The notes under the pieces were generated by a model that worked only from the letters and a program-made list of their open reading frames with translations, was not told where the DNA came from and ran no database searches. The position numbers and the translations under genes were made by a program. DNA of 64,000 nt from Verrucomicrobiaceae bacterium (GTDB taxonomy: Bacteria; Verrucomicrobiota; Verrucomicrobiia; Verrucomicrobiales; Verrucomicrobiaceae): contig JAEUHJ010000161.1 in the NCBI GenBank assembly GCA_016795375.1, forward strand, positions 1 to 64,000, in the 5' to 3' direction. Shown here piece after piece: positions 52,704 through 61,344 of this stretch (positions within the stretch are counted from its first letter, which is position 1; every line of letters begins with the position of its first letter).

Positions 52704-54404
52704 ATGTCCGAATCTGCCGCCAACGCACCCGCCTCGCTTGATTTCATCCGCGAAATGATCGCCGCCGATCTGGCGGAAGGACGCAATGGCGGCCAGGTCA
52801 TCACCCGCTTCCCGCCGGAGCCGAACGGCTACCTCCACATCGGCCATGCGAAGAGCATCTGCCTGAATTTCGGGCTCGCCCAGGAGCATGCGCCGAACGC
52901 CCGCTGCCATCTGCGCTTTGACGACACGAACCCGACGAAAGAAGAAGTCGAATACGTCGAGAGCATCAAGGCCGACGTGAAATGGCTCGGCTTTGACTGG
53001 GACGGGCACATGTATTTCGCCAGCGACTACTTCGAGAAGCTCTATGAGTTTGCGGAGCAGCTCATCTCCAAAGGTCTCGCCTATGTGGATGACCAGACGC
53101 AGGAGGAGATGCGGCTGAACCGCGGCACGCTCACCACGCCGGGCACGCGCAGCAAATTCGCGGAGCGCAGCGTGGAGGAAAATCTCGATATCTTCCGCCG
53201 CATGCGGAAGGGCGAGTTCAAGGAAGGCGAGAAAGTTCTCCGTGCGAAGATCGACATGGCCTCGCAGAACATGCACATGCGCGATCCGGCCCTCTACCGC
53301 ATCCTGCGCGCGCATCACCACCGCACCGGTGACGCGTGGTGCATCTACCCGATGTACGACTACGCGCATCCGCTGAGCGATGCGCTGGAGAGCATCACGC
53401 ACAGCCTCTGCACGCTGGAGTTCGAGGTGCATCGCCCGCTGTATGAATGGCTCATCAACAACGTCGATGGCCTGCCAGGCAGCCCGTATCAGCGCGAATT
53501 CGCCCGCCTGAATCTCAGCTACACGGTGATGAGCAAGCGCAAGCTGCTCCGCCTCGTCAAAGAAGGCCTCGTGGGCGGCTGGGACGATCCGCGCATGCCC
53601 ACCATCAGCGGCATGCGCCGCCGCGGCATCACATCGGCGGCGATTCGCTCGTTCTGCAAAACGATCGGCCTCACAAAGTTCAACTCGCTCACCGAGATCG
53701 CGCTTCTGGAGCACGCCATCCGCGAGGATCTCAACAAGATCGCCCGCCGTGCCTACGGCGTGCTGCGACCCATCAAGGTCGTGATCGAAAACTATCCCGA
53801 GGACAAGGTGGAGCACTTCGAGGTCGCGAATCATCCCGAAGACCCCGCCGCAGGCACGCGCCAGGTGCCGCTGTGCCGCGAAATCTTCATTGATGCCGAT
53901 GACTTCATGGAAACGCCTGCCGACGGCTTCCACCGCCTGAAGCCCGGCGGCGAGGTGCGTCTGAAATTCGCCTTCTGCATCATCTGCAAAGAGGTCGTCA
54001 AGGATGCCGCCGGAAAAATCACCGGGTTACGCTGCACCTACGACGAAGCCACGCGCCATGGCGTGAAGCCCGAGGGTCGGCCGAAGCCCAAGGGTATCAT
54101 CCACTGGGTCAGCGCCCGCCATGCCATCGACGCCACCGTGCGTCTCTACGACCGTCTTTTCACCGTCGAGACGCCGGATGCTGATGCCGGGGAGGACGGC
54201 GACTTCACCCGGTTTTTGAATCCAGGTTCGCTCGAAGTCATCGCCGACGCCAAGCTGGAGCCTTCGCTCAAAGAGGCCGCTCCTGGCAGCCACTGGCAGT
54301 TCGAGCGCGTGGCGTACTTTTGCGCCGACACGGTCGATTCAAAGCCCGGCGCGCCTGTTTTCAACCGCATTGTCACGTTGAAGGACGGTTGGGCGAAGAA
54401 GTAG
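52704..54404 (+). CDS. glnS: Glutaminyl-tRNA synthetase
   Basis: Direct charging of tRNA-Gln. The 566-residue class I enzyme has RFPPEPNGYLHIGHAKS with HIGH at 45-48, the VMSKRK signature at about 275-280, RFDDTNP, and the C-terminal anticodon-binding beta barrels. ATG 52704 is the family start; a much longer frame upstream is only antisense to the methyltransferase gene. Its presence means tRNA-Gln need not go through transamidation here, in contrast to what aspS suggests for tRNA-Asn. It is convergent with hscB. Confidence 0.95.
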   Translation: MSESAANAPASLDFIREMIAADLAEGRNGGQVITRFPPEPNGYLHIGHAKSICLNFGLAQEHAPNARCHLRFDDTNPTKEEVEYVESIKADVKWLGFDWDGHMYFASDYFEKLYEFAEQLISKGLAYVDDQTQEEMRLNRGTLTTPGTRSKFAERSVEENLDIFRRMRKGEFKEGEKVLRAKIDMASQNMHMRDPALYRILRAHHHRTGDAWCIYPMYDYAHPLSDALESITHSLCTLEFEVHRPLYEWLINNVDGLPGSPYQREFARLNLSYTVMSKRKLLRLVKEGLVGGWDDPRMPTISGMRRRGITSAAIRSFCKTIGLTKFNSLTEIALLEHAIREDLNKIARRAYGVLRPIKVVIENYPEDKVEHFEVANHPEDPAAGTRQVPLCREIFIDADDFMETPADGFHRLKPGGEVRLKFAFCIICKEVVKDAAGKITGLRCTYDEATRHGVKPEGRPKPKGIIHWVSARHAIDATVRLYDRLFTVETPDADAGEDGDFTRFLNPGSLEVIADAKLEPSLKEAAPGSHWQFERVAYFCADTVDSKPGAPVFNRIVTLKDGWAKK

Positions 54405-54421
54405 AAACGGGCCCGGTCTGC

Positions 54422-54982
54422 TCACATCAGGCGCAGCAGCATCTCGCGCACCTGGGCCTGCCATTTGCCGAGGTAGGCGAGGCGGGCCTGGAGGCATTGC
54501 AAATCATCGAGCGCCGTTGCCTCCGCGGAGTCCAGCCTGGTGTCGAGACCGGCAAGGCTGGAGATCAGTCCGCCGCGCTGTTCATCCAGCCTGGAGCCGA
54601 TTTCCTCCAGTTGTTCACGCAGGCGCATCTCCTCGGGGGCGAGCAGGGCCCTGGCGAGCGCGGAGGTCGCGGACTGGCGGCGGGTGAGAAAGGCGGCGGC
54701 GTCCTGCAGGGTGGTGCCGAGCTGGCTGAAGAGGTGCATCATCGCGTCGTCGATGGGCACGGACCGCCAGGGGACTTGATGAAGTTCTAGAAGGTGTTTG
54801 AGGCGCTTTTCGGGCGTTTGCAGCGTTTCGTAGGCGGTGTTGATCTCGGCCGCGCGGGCGGCATCACCACCGGGCTGGTCAGGGTGCGCCGCGCGGCTGG
54901 CGGCGAGCCAGGCTTTCTGCAAGGCGTCCGAGTCGAGCGCGGCGGCGCGCGGCAGGCCGAGGAGGGTGAAGGCGTTCGACAT
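54422..54982 (-). CDS. hscB: Fe-S assembly co-chaperone HscB-like J protein
   Basis: A 186-residue protein with an N-terminal J domain (MSNAFTLLGLP, HPD at 33-35, INTAYETLQTPEKRLKHLLEL) and a helical C-terminal domain of the HSCB type that binds IscU. It would deliver the scaffold to HscA/DnaK. The gene follows the A-type Fe-S protein gene by 10 bp, supporting the assignment; hscA and iscU are not in the window. Confidence 0.85.
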   Translation of the reverse strand: MSNAFTLLGLPRAAALDSDALQKAWLAASRAAHPDQPGGDAARAAEINTAYETLQTPEKRLKHLLELHQVPWRSVPIDDAMMHLFSQLGTTLQDAAAFLTRRQSATSALARALLAPEEMRLREQLEEIGSRLDEQRGGLISSLAGLDTRLDSAEATALDDLQCLQARLAYLGKWQAQVREMLLRLM

Positions 54983-54992
54983 CAGGAGAAAA

Positions 54993-55361
54993 TCAGGCGG
55001 AGAAGCTCTCTCCGCAGGAGCAGGTGACGACGGCGTTGGGATTTTTCACTTTGAAGCCGCCGCTTTGCAGGTCGTCGCTGTAATCCAGTTCGGAACCGGT
55101 GACAAAGAGGGCGCTCTTCGGGTCGATGACGACGCGTACGTCGCTGGAGGTGACCATGATGTCGCGATTCGCGGGGCCATCGACGAGGTCCATCTTGTAT
55201 TGCAAGCCGGAGCAGCCGCCGCCGACGACGGCGACGCGCAGGGCGCCGTTTTCCGCACGGCCCTGCTTTTTGAGCAGGCCGAGGAGACGGTTCGCGGCGT
55301 TCGGCAGCACCTTGATGAGTTTTTCATTGCCGATTTTGAAGCTGGGGGCGGCGGCGGTCAT
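54993..55361 (-). CDS. A-type iron-sulfur cluster assembly protein (IscA/ErpA/SufA)
   Basis: A 122-residue HesB-like protein with the three conserved cysteines: C50 in GGGCSGLQY and C114, C116 in TCSCGESF. It carries Fe-S clusters or iron to apoproteins. The extra residues at the N-terminus (about 10) are normal. ATG 55361 is chosen; the frame runs further upstream without family similarity. First gene of the pair with hscB. Confidence 0.9.
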   Translation of the reverse strand: MTAAAPSFKIGNEKLIKVLPNAANRLLGLLKKQGRAENGALRVAVVGGGCSGLQYKMDLVDGPANRDIMVTSSDVRVVIDPKSALFVTGSELDYSDDLQSGGFKVKNPNAVVTCSCGESFSA

Positions 55362-55482
55362 TGAGCGGCGGACTCTGAACCCGGAACCCCGGGCTTTGAA
55401 AGGCTTTTTTGCGCCTGCGCAGCTTTGTGCTTGCCTCGCAGGCTGATTTTTGAGACGAACATGGAGCAATCCGTTTTTCCTC

Positions 55483-55803
55483 ATGAGCGACACCGCGCCA
55501 CCGCCGCTGCCTTTGCAACTTTTCACACTGAAGGACGGCCTTGTGTCCAGCGACAGCGGCCAGGAGGCGGTGAACAACTACGCGGCGGACTTCCAGGGCC
55601 TGCGGCACTTCGGCCTGAAGATCGGCGAGTGCCTGGAACTCGGCGCACCGTGGATGGGCACGCTGCAGGAGGACGACTTCACCCTGAACTTCGCCTATTT
55701 CGACTCAGGAACTGATCCGCAGGATCCCGGAGCGGGCGCCCTCGTCGGCGAGCGGATGCCTTTGTTTGAGCTGCTCACCCGCGTGAACTCGATGGAGGCA
55801 TAA
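55483..55803 (+). CDS. Hypothetical small acidic protein
   Basis: A 106-residue protein I do not recognise. It is acidic and soluble, with a Pro-rich start (TAPPPLPLQLFTLKDG), a central LRHFGLKIGECLELG, and an FNLL-type C-terminus (PLFELLTRVNSMEA). ATG 55483 is favoured, as the frame upstream has a different composition. It is divergent from the iscA gene and 4 bp before the next unknown gene, so the two are probably one operon. Confidence 0.6.
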   Translation: MSDTAPPPLPLQLFTLKDGLVSSDSGQEAVNNYAADFQGLRHFGLKIGECLELGAPWMGTLQEDDFTLNFAYFDSGTDPQDPGAGALVGERMPLFELLTRVNSMEA

Positions 55804-55807
55804 GATC

Positions 55808-56290
55808 ATGGCTGCGTCGATCACCCCATCCCTCCGTTCCGCGCTTGAGCGCCTGAAGCACGCCGGCTCGGTCAACGGACTGTTGCTGTGCTGGCGGCGG
55901 CAGATTTTGATCAACCTGCTGCCCTTCGAGGAATTCCGTGCCGAACGCATCCTGCAGGTGGTGCATGATGCGCGCGCGCACTTCGCCAGCGGCGGCGACC
56001 GCGATGTGACGACCTTCTGGCTCGGCTACGAAGGCGTTTTCGTGCTGGCGCTTTTTCAGGGCGAGTGCCTGCTCATCACCCTGCACACCCATGCCGCCGA
56101 GGTGGACTTCCTGCGCCGCGCCGGGCTGACCTTTCTGGAAGACACCCAGCTCCTCGTCCAGACGCTCCTCCAGCCCTCGCCGGATGATGATGCCAGCCGC
56201 GCGGAAACACAGCCACTGGTGGAACCAGGTGTGGACGGACTGCCCCCGCAGCCGGCCGGACCGACGAAAATCATCCCGCGCAAGGCATGA
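55808..56290 (+). CDS. Hypothetical protein, roadblock/LC7-like fold suspected
   Basis: A 160-residue protein. The first 120 residues show the helix-strand pattern of roadblock/LC7 proteins: an amphipathic helix (LRSALERLKHAG), the strand pair VNGLLLCWRRQILINLLP, a helix (ERILQVVHDARAHFASGG), strands WLGYEGVFVLALFQGECLL, and a last helix (AEVDFLRRAGL). The C-terminal 40 residues are acidic and Pro-rich. Roadblock proteins commonly partner small GTPases; none is encoded nearby. Assignment by pattern only. Confidence 0.55.
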   Translation: MAASITPSLRSALERLKHAGSVNGLLLCWRRQILINLLPFEEFRAERILQVVHDARAHFASGGDRDVTTFWLGYEGVFVLALFQGECLLITLHTHAAEVDFLRRAGLTFLEDTQLLVQTLLQPSPDDDASRAETQPLVEPGVDGLPPQPAGPTKIIPRKA

Positions 56291-56375
56291 TCCCGTTCAA
56301 TCTGGGGCGTGGGTGAAAGTTTTGCCGTTCATGCGGCGAAATTTCCACCCCGTTTTTTTTCACCCCCACGTCATC

Positions 56376-57770
56376 ATGTCTGATCCTGCTGTCTCCATCT
56401 TCTCACGTCGTCGCTTCATCAATGCCAGCGGCGGAGCGCTTCTCTCCCCGGCGATTCTCACCGCCGCCGGTTCCTTGCGCGCCGCACAGAAGGCGGATTC
56501 GAATGAGACGCTGCGCATCGGTCTCATCGGCTGCGGCGGGCGCGGCACGGGCGCGGCGGCGCAGGCGCTCGGCGCTGATTACAACGCGAAGATTGTCGCG
56601 ATGGCGGACGCTTTCGACACGCAGATTGAAAACAGCATCAAGAACCTCACCACGCAGTTCCCTGACCGCGTGGATGTGAAGCCGGAGAAAAAATTCACCG
56701 GCCTCGATGCTTATCAGAAGCTCATCAACAGCGGCGTGGATGTCGTACTGCTCGCCAGCCCGCCCGGATTCCGCCCGCAGCATCTCACCGCCGCGGTGGA
56801 GGCCGGAAAGCACATTTTCTGTGAGAAACCGATGGCCGTGGATGCCGCCGGCTATCATGTGGCGCAGGCCGCTGTCGAGAAGGCGAAGCAGAAGAAGCTC
56901 AACCTCGTGGCGGGTTTCTGCTGGCGGTACTCCACCAGCCGCATCGAATGCTACAAGCGTCTGCACGACGGCCAGATCGGCGACATCACCAGCATTCTGG
57001 CCACTTATTATGCCGGCCCGGTGAAGCCGATGCCCCCCGCCGCAGGCCGCCCCGCAGGCATGGGGGATGTCGAGTGGCAGGTGCGCAACTGGTACAACTT
57101 TTCCTGGCTCAGCGGCGACAGCATTGTCGAGCAGGCCGTGCACAGCCTCGACAAAATCTGCTGGGCCATGAAGGACCAGCCGCCCGTGAGCGCGATCGCC
57201 ACCGGCGGTCGCCAGCGCCCGGCGGAGGACGGCAACATCTTCGACCACTTCCACGTCGCCTATGAATGGGAAGGCGGCATCCTCTGTCACCTCACCAATC
57301 GCCAGATCACCGGCTGCCACAACGAGGTCTTCGACAACATCCAGGGCACCAAGGGCCGTCTCATCATCGGCAAAGGCCCGGCTCCCTTCATCGACGGCGA
57401 GAAGCGCTGGCGCTGGCGTGGCGAGGAGAAGAACATGTACGACCTGGAGCATCAGGCGCTATTCAACGCCATCCGCAAAGGCGAGGCCGTCAACGACGGT
57501 GACCGCATGATGAGCAGCACGCTCATCGCCATCATGGGCCGCGAGGCCGCCTACACGGGACAGAAAATCACCTGGAAGGACGACGCGCCGGCCGCTCCGC
57601 CGCCGCCTGCCTCAGGCAAGGGCAAAGACGCGAAGAAGGAAAAGGCGCCGGAACGCGCCTCCCTGGCGATGATGTCCTCCAAACAGGATCTCGCGCCCGA
57701 CTCCCTCAAGTTTGGTGACAAGTTCACTCCCTCCCCGATGCCACGCCCTGGTGTGACGAAGTTCGTTTGA
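56376..57770 (+). CDS. Tat-exported Gfo/Idh/MocA family oxidoreductase
   Basis: A 464-residue protein with a twin-arginine signal (SRRRFINASGGALL) and an NAD(P)-binding Rossmann domain (IGLIGCGGRGTGAA), then the family EKP motif (CEKPMAVD). The C-terminal alpha/beta domain contains WYNFSWLSGDSIVEQAVHSLDKI. A Lys/Ala/Pro-rich insertion (about 405-430) precedes the end. Exported members are very common in Planctomycetes and Verrucomicrobia and probably act on sugars with a cofactor loaded before export. ATG 56376 is chosen for the Tat signal. Confidence 0.88.
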   Translation: MSDPAVSIFSRRRFINASGGALLSPAILTAAGSLRAAQKADSNETLRIGLIGCGGRGTGAAAQALGADYNAKIVAMADAFDTQIENSIKNLTTQFPDRVDVKPEKKFTGLDAYQKLINSGVDVVLLASPPGFRPQHLTAAVEAGKHIFCEKPMAVDAAGYHVAQAAVEKAKQKKLNLVAGFCWRYSTSRIECYKRLHDGQIGDITSILATYYAGPVKPMPPAAGRPAGMGDVEWQVRNWYNFSWLSGDSIVEQAVHSLDKICWAMKDQPPVSAIATGGRQRPAEDGNIFDHFHVAYEWEGGILCHLTNRQITGCHNEVFDNIQGTKGRLIIGKGPAPFIDGEKRWRWRGEEKNMYDLEHQALFNAIRKGEAVNDGDRMMSSTLIAIMGREAAYTGQKITWKDDAPAAPPPPASGKGKDAKKEKAPERASLAMMSSKQDLAPDSLKFGDKFTPSPMPRPGVTKFV

Positions 57771-57787
57771 GAGCGGGGTGATCGCGC

Positions 57788-57839
57788 CTCCTTCCGTCAG
57801 AACACCGGCGAAGGAGCCGGTGTCGTCCGGCAGAAGGAG
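57788..57839. terminator. Extended hairpin between convergent genes
   Basis: ACACCGGC (57802-57809), GAAGGA loop, GCCGGTGT (57816-57823) form a perfect inner stem. Outer arms CTCCTTCCG (57788-57796) and CAGAAGGAG (57831-57839) also pair with one mismatch. It lies between the convergent Gfo/Idh/MocA and apbE genes and probably terminates both. Confidence 0.6.
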
Positions 57840-57857
57840 TCGTCTCTTTTCATCTTC

Positions 57858-58808
57858 TCAAGGCACGGCGAAACGCACGGTCACACCGGGCAGTCCGGCC
57901 GCGATTTTTTCACCGCGTTCCCTGCCCAGCACGCACATCGCTGTCGCCAGCGCGTCGCTGGTGGTGGCGTCAGGAGCGATGACAGAGCAGGCGGCGCGCC
58001 CGGTCAGGCCGAGGCCGGTTTTGGGCGAGACAATGTGGGAGTAACGCACACCGTCGATCTCCATGAACTGGTACAAATCGCCGGAGGTGGAGACTCCGCA
58101 GTGTTTCAGGCGCGCGGTTTCCATTGTTTCCGCGGCATCAGGCGCCGGTTTGCTGAAGGTTCGCAGTTTGATTTCCCAGGTTTCTTCGCCTGGCGGCGGG
58201 TCGCCGATGGCGATGTCGCCGCCGGCCATGACGAGCGCGCGGGTGATGCCGCGCTCGCGCAAAATGCGCAGCCCCTCATCGGCGGCGTGGCCTTTGGCAA
58301 TACCGCCGAGGTCGAGCAGCATGTCCGGCTTCGTGAGCGTGATGGCGTGCGTCCTGGCATCGAGCCCCACAGCGCGCCAGTCTGTGGCGGCGAGGGCTTT
58401 GGCGAGGCGGTCGGCTGGCGGGAGTTTTCTCACACGCTTCGTGCGCCGCCAGAGCCGGGTGAGATTGCCGCAGGTGATGTCAAAGGCGCCGTCCGTGGCG
58501 CGGGACACTTCGAGGGAACGTGAGACGAGGGCAAACAGCGCGGGGCTGGCCGTGAAGGGGCTGCTCACGCCGGTGCTGCAAAGCCGCATGAGCTCGCTGT
58601 TCGGCTCGTAATCGGAGAAGACCGCGTTGAGTGAGGCCATGTGCGTGAAGGCGGCCTCGGCGGCGGTCTCCGCCTTCTTCTTTGACACCGCATGCAATGA
58701 AATGCGGAACGTGGTGGCCATCAGCGGCGCGGAGAAATCAAAGCGCGTCAGATCCTGTGCGGGGAGGATGCAGACGATGCTGAAGAATGCCAAAGAGTGC
58801 CGGAGCAT
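57858..58808 (-). CDS. apbE: FAD:protein FMN transferase
   Basis: A 316-residue ApbE-family enzyme that attaches FMN to Thr/Ser of flavoproteins such as NqrB/C or RnfG. The N-terminus is a signal peptide without a lipobox Cys (MLRHSLAFFSIVCILPAQ), implying a periplasmic location. Motifs: DLGGIAKGHAAD (Mg/FAD site), ALVMAGGDIAIGD, and HIVSPKTGLG. It is convergent with the Gfo/Idh/MocA gene; no nqr or rnf gene is in the window. Confidence 0.9.
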   Translation of the reverse strand: MLRHSLAFFSIVCILPAQDLTRFDFSAPLMATTFRISLHAVSKKKAETAAEAAFTHMASLNAVFSDYEPNSELMRLCSTGVSSPFTASPALFALVSRSLEVSRATDGAFDITCGNLTRLWRRTKRVRKLPPADRLAKALAATDWRAVGLDARTHAITLTKPDMLLDLGGIAKGHAADEGLRILRERGITRALVMAGGDIAIGDPPPGEETWEIKLRTFSKPAPDAAETMETARLKHCGVSTSGDLYQFMEIDGVRYSHIVSPKTGLGLTGRAACSVIAPDATTSDALATAMCVLGRERGEKIAAGLPGVTVRFAVP

Positions 58809-59188
58809 GAGAGGGGTTCCCTCATATCACCAATGCGGCGGAAGATGAAGCGCGAATGATCGCCGCCAGCCGCAAACCGGCATGATTCCGGCCCGCATCC
58901 TCCGCTTCATGTTGGTTTTCGAAGTCTGGTCATCGACTGCGGGTAGCTGGGGTGTGGCACGGGGGAGGAATGCTTTGACTGTTCAAATGCCTCTGCAAAT
59001 GTGAAAAAACTTTGGGATTGTGAATAAAATCTTGCCAGCATCTGCACGTCCTGACATTCTTTGGCAATTACCGTGATTCATTCAAAAAATCACATTCAGG
59101 GATCGGCAGGCTTGGCACTCCCCTTGCGCCAAAGACAAACCGTCCCTTCCGGTCGAACGCCGGAGCCAACCTCAACCACAGAACCATC
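58809..59188. other. Regulatory intergenic region upstream of the PIN-PhoH gene
   Basis: 380 bp without a credible gene. It is A+T-richer than its surroundings from about 58970. It holds GTGATT/AATCAC inverted arms (59073-59078 and 59088-59093), TTGCCA/TGGCAA arms (59032-59037 and 59062-59067), and a sigma-54-type promoter (59112-59128). Confidence 0.6.
59112..59128 (+). promoter_or_regulatory. Sigma-54 (RpoN) promoter
   Basis: TTGGCACTCCCCTTGCG matches the sigma-54 consensus YTGGCACG-N4-TTGCW except at the last G of the -24 box and the final W. GG (59114-59115) and GC (59126-59127) have exactly the required 10-nt spacing. Expected start of transcription is near 59139, 50 bp before the PIN-PhoH ATG. 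Sigma-54 promoters need an AAA+ activator bound upstream; inverted repeats at 59032-59093 are candidate sites. Confidence 0.7.
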
Positions 59189-60736
59189 ATGGACCGCGAC
59201 GACCATCCTGCCTCGGTAGCCCACCCCTTCATTTCTTCCCGCTCACCCGATTCTGGTCCTGTCTCTAGTTCCTTGCCTCCCGCCCCTTCCAACTCCCGCC
59301 GACGCCGTTCCGGCCCCGTCGTCGGCACCAAGACCTTTGTCCTCGACACCAACGTCCTTCTTCACGACCCGGCCTGCATCCACCGCTTTGCCGAGCATCA
59401 CGTCTGCATCCCGGTGGATGTGCTTGCCGAGCTGGATCGTTTTAAAAACGAGATGACCGAGCGCGGCTCGAACGCCCGCGAAGTCCACCGGGCGCTGATG
59501 AAAATCTTCACCGTCAAAGACGCCTCCGTGACCGAGGGCGTCCCCACCGCCGGAGGCGGCAGCATCCGTCTGGCCGTCTATGATCCCGAGGACGCCCGCA
59601 AATACGCCAGCGTCCAGGAGTTCGAGCGCATCTTCCACGATCTCGAAAAGGCCGACCACCGCATCCTCGCCTGCACGCTCTGGCTGCGGGAGCAGGTCTC
59701 GCCCCCTGTCATCCTCGTCAGCAAAGATCTCAACATGCAGCTCAAGGCCCGCGCCGTCGGCATCGAGTGCGAGGACTACCTGCATGACAAGGTGGAGCCG
59801 CGCGAAGTCGCCAACTTCGACATCGCCCGCGTCGAAGTCAGCCAGCACGAGCTGCAGCGCTTCGCCAGCAGCGGCCGTCTCACCCTGCCGGAACACCGCG
59901 TCGCCGGCATGGTCATCAATGACTACGCCCTGCTCTCCGCAGGGGAGAAAGCCACCATGCCTGCCAGGTTAGGTGCCAACGCCGAATTCGTCCGTCTCCA
60001 CCACACCCCGGAATCCATCAAGGTCGGCCAGGGCCGTGCCATCAAGCCCATGAACCTCGGCCAGGCATGTCTGCTGGATGCGCTGCTCGATCCCGACATC
60101 AGCCTCGTCACCTGCTACGGGCAGGCCGGCACTGGGAAGACGCTCCTCGCCGTCGCCGCGGGTCTCCAGCAGACCTTTGGCCGCGCTTATCATGGCCTCA
60201 CCGTCAGCCGGCCGATCGTCGCCATGGGCCAGACTGTCGGCTTCCTGCCGGGATCGTTGCAGGAAAAGATGCGCCCCTGGCTGCAGCCCGTCTATGACGC
60301 GCTCGATCTTCTCATGCGGCCCGTCGAAGGCAACCAGCAGGGGCCGGCCCGCAAAAAAAACCGCTTCATGCCCGATCCCCAGCAGGTGCAGGCGCCCGCC
60401 GCGCCTTACGATCACCTCATCCAGCAAGGCGTCATCGAAGTCGAGGCACTCTGCTACATCCGCGGTCGCAGCATCCCCGACCGCTTCTTCGTGCTCGACG
60501 AAGCCCAGCAGCTCACGCCGCTGGAGGCCAAAACCATCGTCACCCGCATGTCACGCGGCTCGAAGCTCGTCCTCGTCGGAGATCCCGCGCAGATTGACAA
60601 TCCATATGTCGATTCGCGCAGCAACGGTCTCGTTTACACCCGCCAGCGCATGCGTGGCCAGGCATTTGCCGCCCATGTACCGCTGGTCAAAGGCGAGCGC
60701 AGCGCCCTTGCCGAGGCCGCCGCGCGCCTGCTGTGA
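59189..60736 (+). CDS. phoH: PIN-PhoH fusion ATPase (PhoH2 type)
   Basis: A 515-residue protein. An unstructured Ser/Pro/Arg start (1-45), a PIN ribonuclease domain (FVLDTNVLLHDP with D53, DRFKNEMTERG) to about 190, and a PhoH ATPase domain with Walker A GQAGTGKT (311-318), VSRPIVAMGQTVGFLPG and Walker B FFVLDEAQQL. PIN-PhoH proteins are ATP-dependent RNA-unwinding ribonucleases in studied bacteria. The gene sits behind a near-consensus sigma-54 promoter. The ATG is preceded by ACCATC, with no clear ribosome binding site. Confidence 0.93.
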   Translation: MDRDDHPASVAHPFISSRSPDSGPVSSSLPPAPSNSRRRRSGPVVGTKTFVLDTNVLLHDPACIHRFAEHHVCIPVDVLAELDRFKNEMTERGSNAREVHRALMKIFTVKDASVTEGVPTAGGGSIRLAVYDPEDARKYASVQEFERIFHDLEKADHRILACTLWLREQVSPPVILVSKDLNMQLKARAVGIECEDYLHDKVEPREVANFDIARVEVSQHELQRFASSGRLTLPEHRVAGMVINDYALLSAGEKATMPARLGANAEFVRLHHTPESIKVGQGRAIKPMNLGQACLLDALLDPDISLVTCYGQAGTGKTLLAVAAGLQQTFGRAYHGLTVSRPIVAMGQTVGFLPGSLQEKMRPWLQPVYDALDLLMRPVEGNQQGPARKKNRFMPDPQQVQAPAAPYDHLIQQGVIEVEALCYIRGRSIPDRFFVLDEAQQLTPLEAKTIVTRMSRGSKLVLVGDPAQIDNPYVDSRSNGLVYTRQRMRGQAFAAHVPLVKGERSALAEAAARLL

Positions 60737-60755
60737 GTCTCATGAGTTGTGGAAA

Positions 60756-60789
60756 TTTGCGCGCGCAAAAAAATCACACAAATTTTTTG
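60756..60789. repeat. Adjacent palindromes after the PIN-PhoH gene
   Basis: TTTGCGCGCGCAAA (60756-60769) is a 14-bp perfect palindrome 19 bp after the stop codon. It overlaps CAAAAAA/TTTTTTG arms (60766-60772 and 60783-60789). A terminator or attenuator before the EF-hand gene is possible, but no ordinary stem plus U-tract is seen. Confidence 0.4.
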
Positions 60790-60890
60790 AAACGGAATCG
60801 GGCGCGTTTCGTTTAACGAGGCCACGCGCAAGCTTGGGACGCCAAAACCCCGTGCTCTCCGTTCAACCCAAACCACACAGACCACACATC

Positions 60891-61202
60891 ATGAAAGCGA
60901 TCACCTCGATCCTCTCCATACTCGCCCTCGCCGCCACCCTCAGCGCCGCTGAAGGCGATGCCAAGAAGCCCGCCGCCGGCGCTGACAAGGCCAAGCCCAA
61001 GATGAGCCCTGAGGAGTTCTTCAAGAAGAAGGACGCCGACGGCGACGGAAAGATCAGCAAGGACGAGTTCCTCAAGGGTTCCAAGGACACCGCCAAGTCC
61101 GAAACTCAGTTCACCGCCCGTGACAAGGACAAGGACGGCAGCATCTCCAAGGAGGAGTTTCTCAAGGCACCCAAGAAAAAGAAGGACGCCGCCCCCAAGT
61201 GA
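60891..61202 (+). CDS. Exported EF-hand protein
   Basis: A 103-residue protein with a signal peptide (about 1-20), a Lys/Ala/Pro linker, and two EF-hand calcium loops: DADGDGKISKDE (48-59) and DKDKDGSISKEE (78-89). A Lys-rich tail ends it. Both loops have full ligand sets, so calcium binding is likely. Small EF-hand proteins of this kind are frequent in Planctomycetes and Verrucomicrobia; the role is unknown. It ends with a good intrinsic terminator. Confidence 0.85.
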   Translation: MKAITSILSILALAATLSAAEGDAKKPAAGADKAKPKMSPEEFFKKKDADGDGKISKDEFLKGSKDTAKSETQFTARDKDKDGSISKEEFLKAPKKKKDAAPK

Positions 61203-61232
61203 CTTCAGACATGAAGTGAGGCAGAGTCTCGA

Positions 61233-61267
61233 AGCCGCGTCCGCCTTCGTGCGAGCGCGGCTTTTTC
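61233..61267 (+). terminator. Rho-independent terminator
   Basis: AGCCGCG (61233-61239) pairs with CGCGGCT (61256-61262) over a 16-nt loop and is followed by TTTTC. Ends the EF-hand transcript. Confidence 0.75.
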
Positions 61268-61344
61268 GTCCTCATTTTTCAGGCGGGCGAGTTCATTCGC
61301 GCCCTGTTCATGCCAGAACCGGCGGCAGGCGGGAGTGTGTGCCG

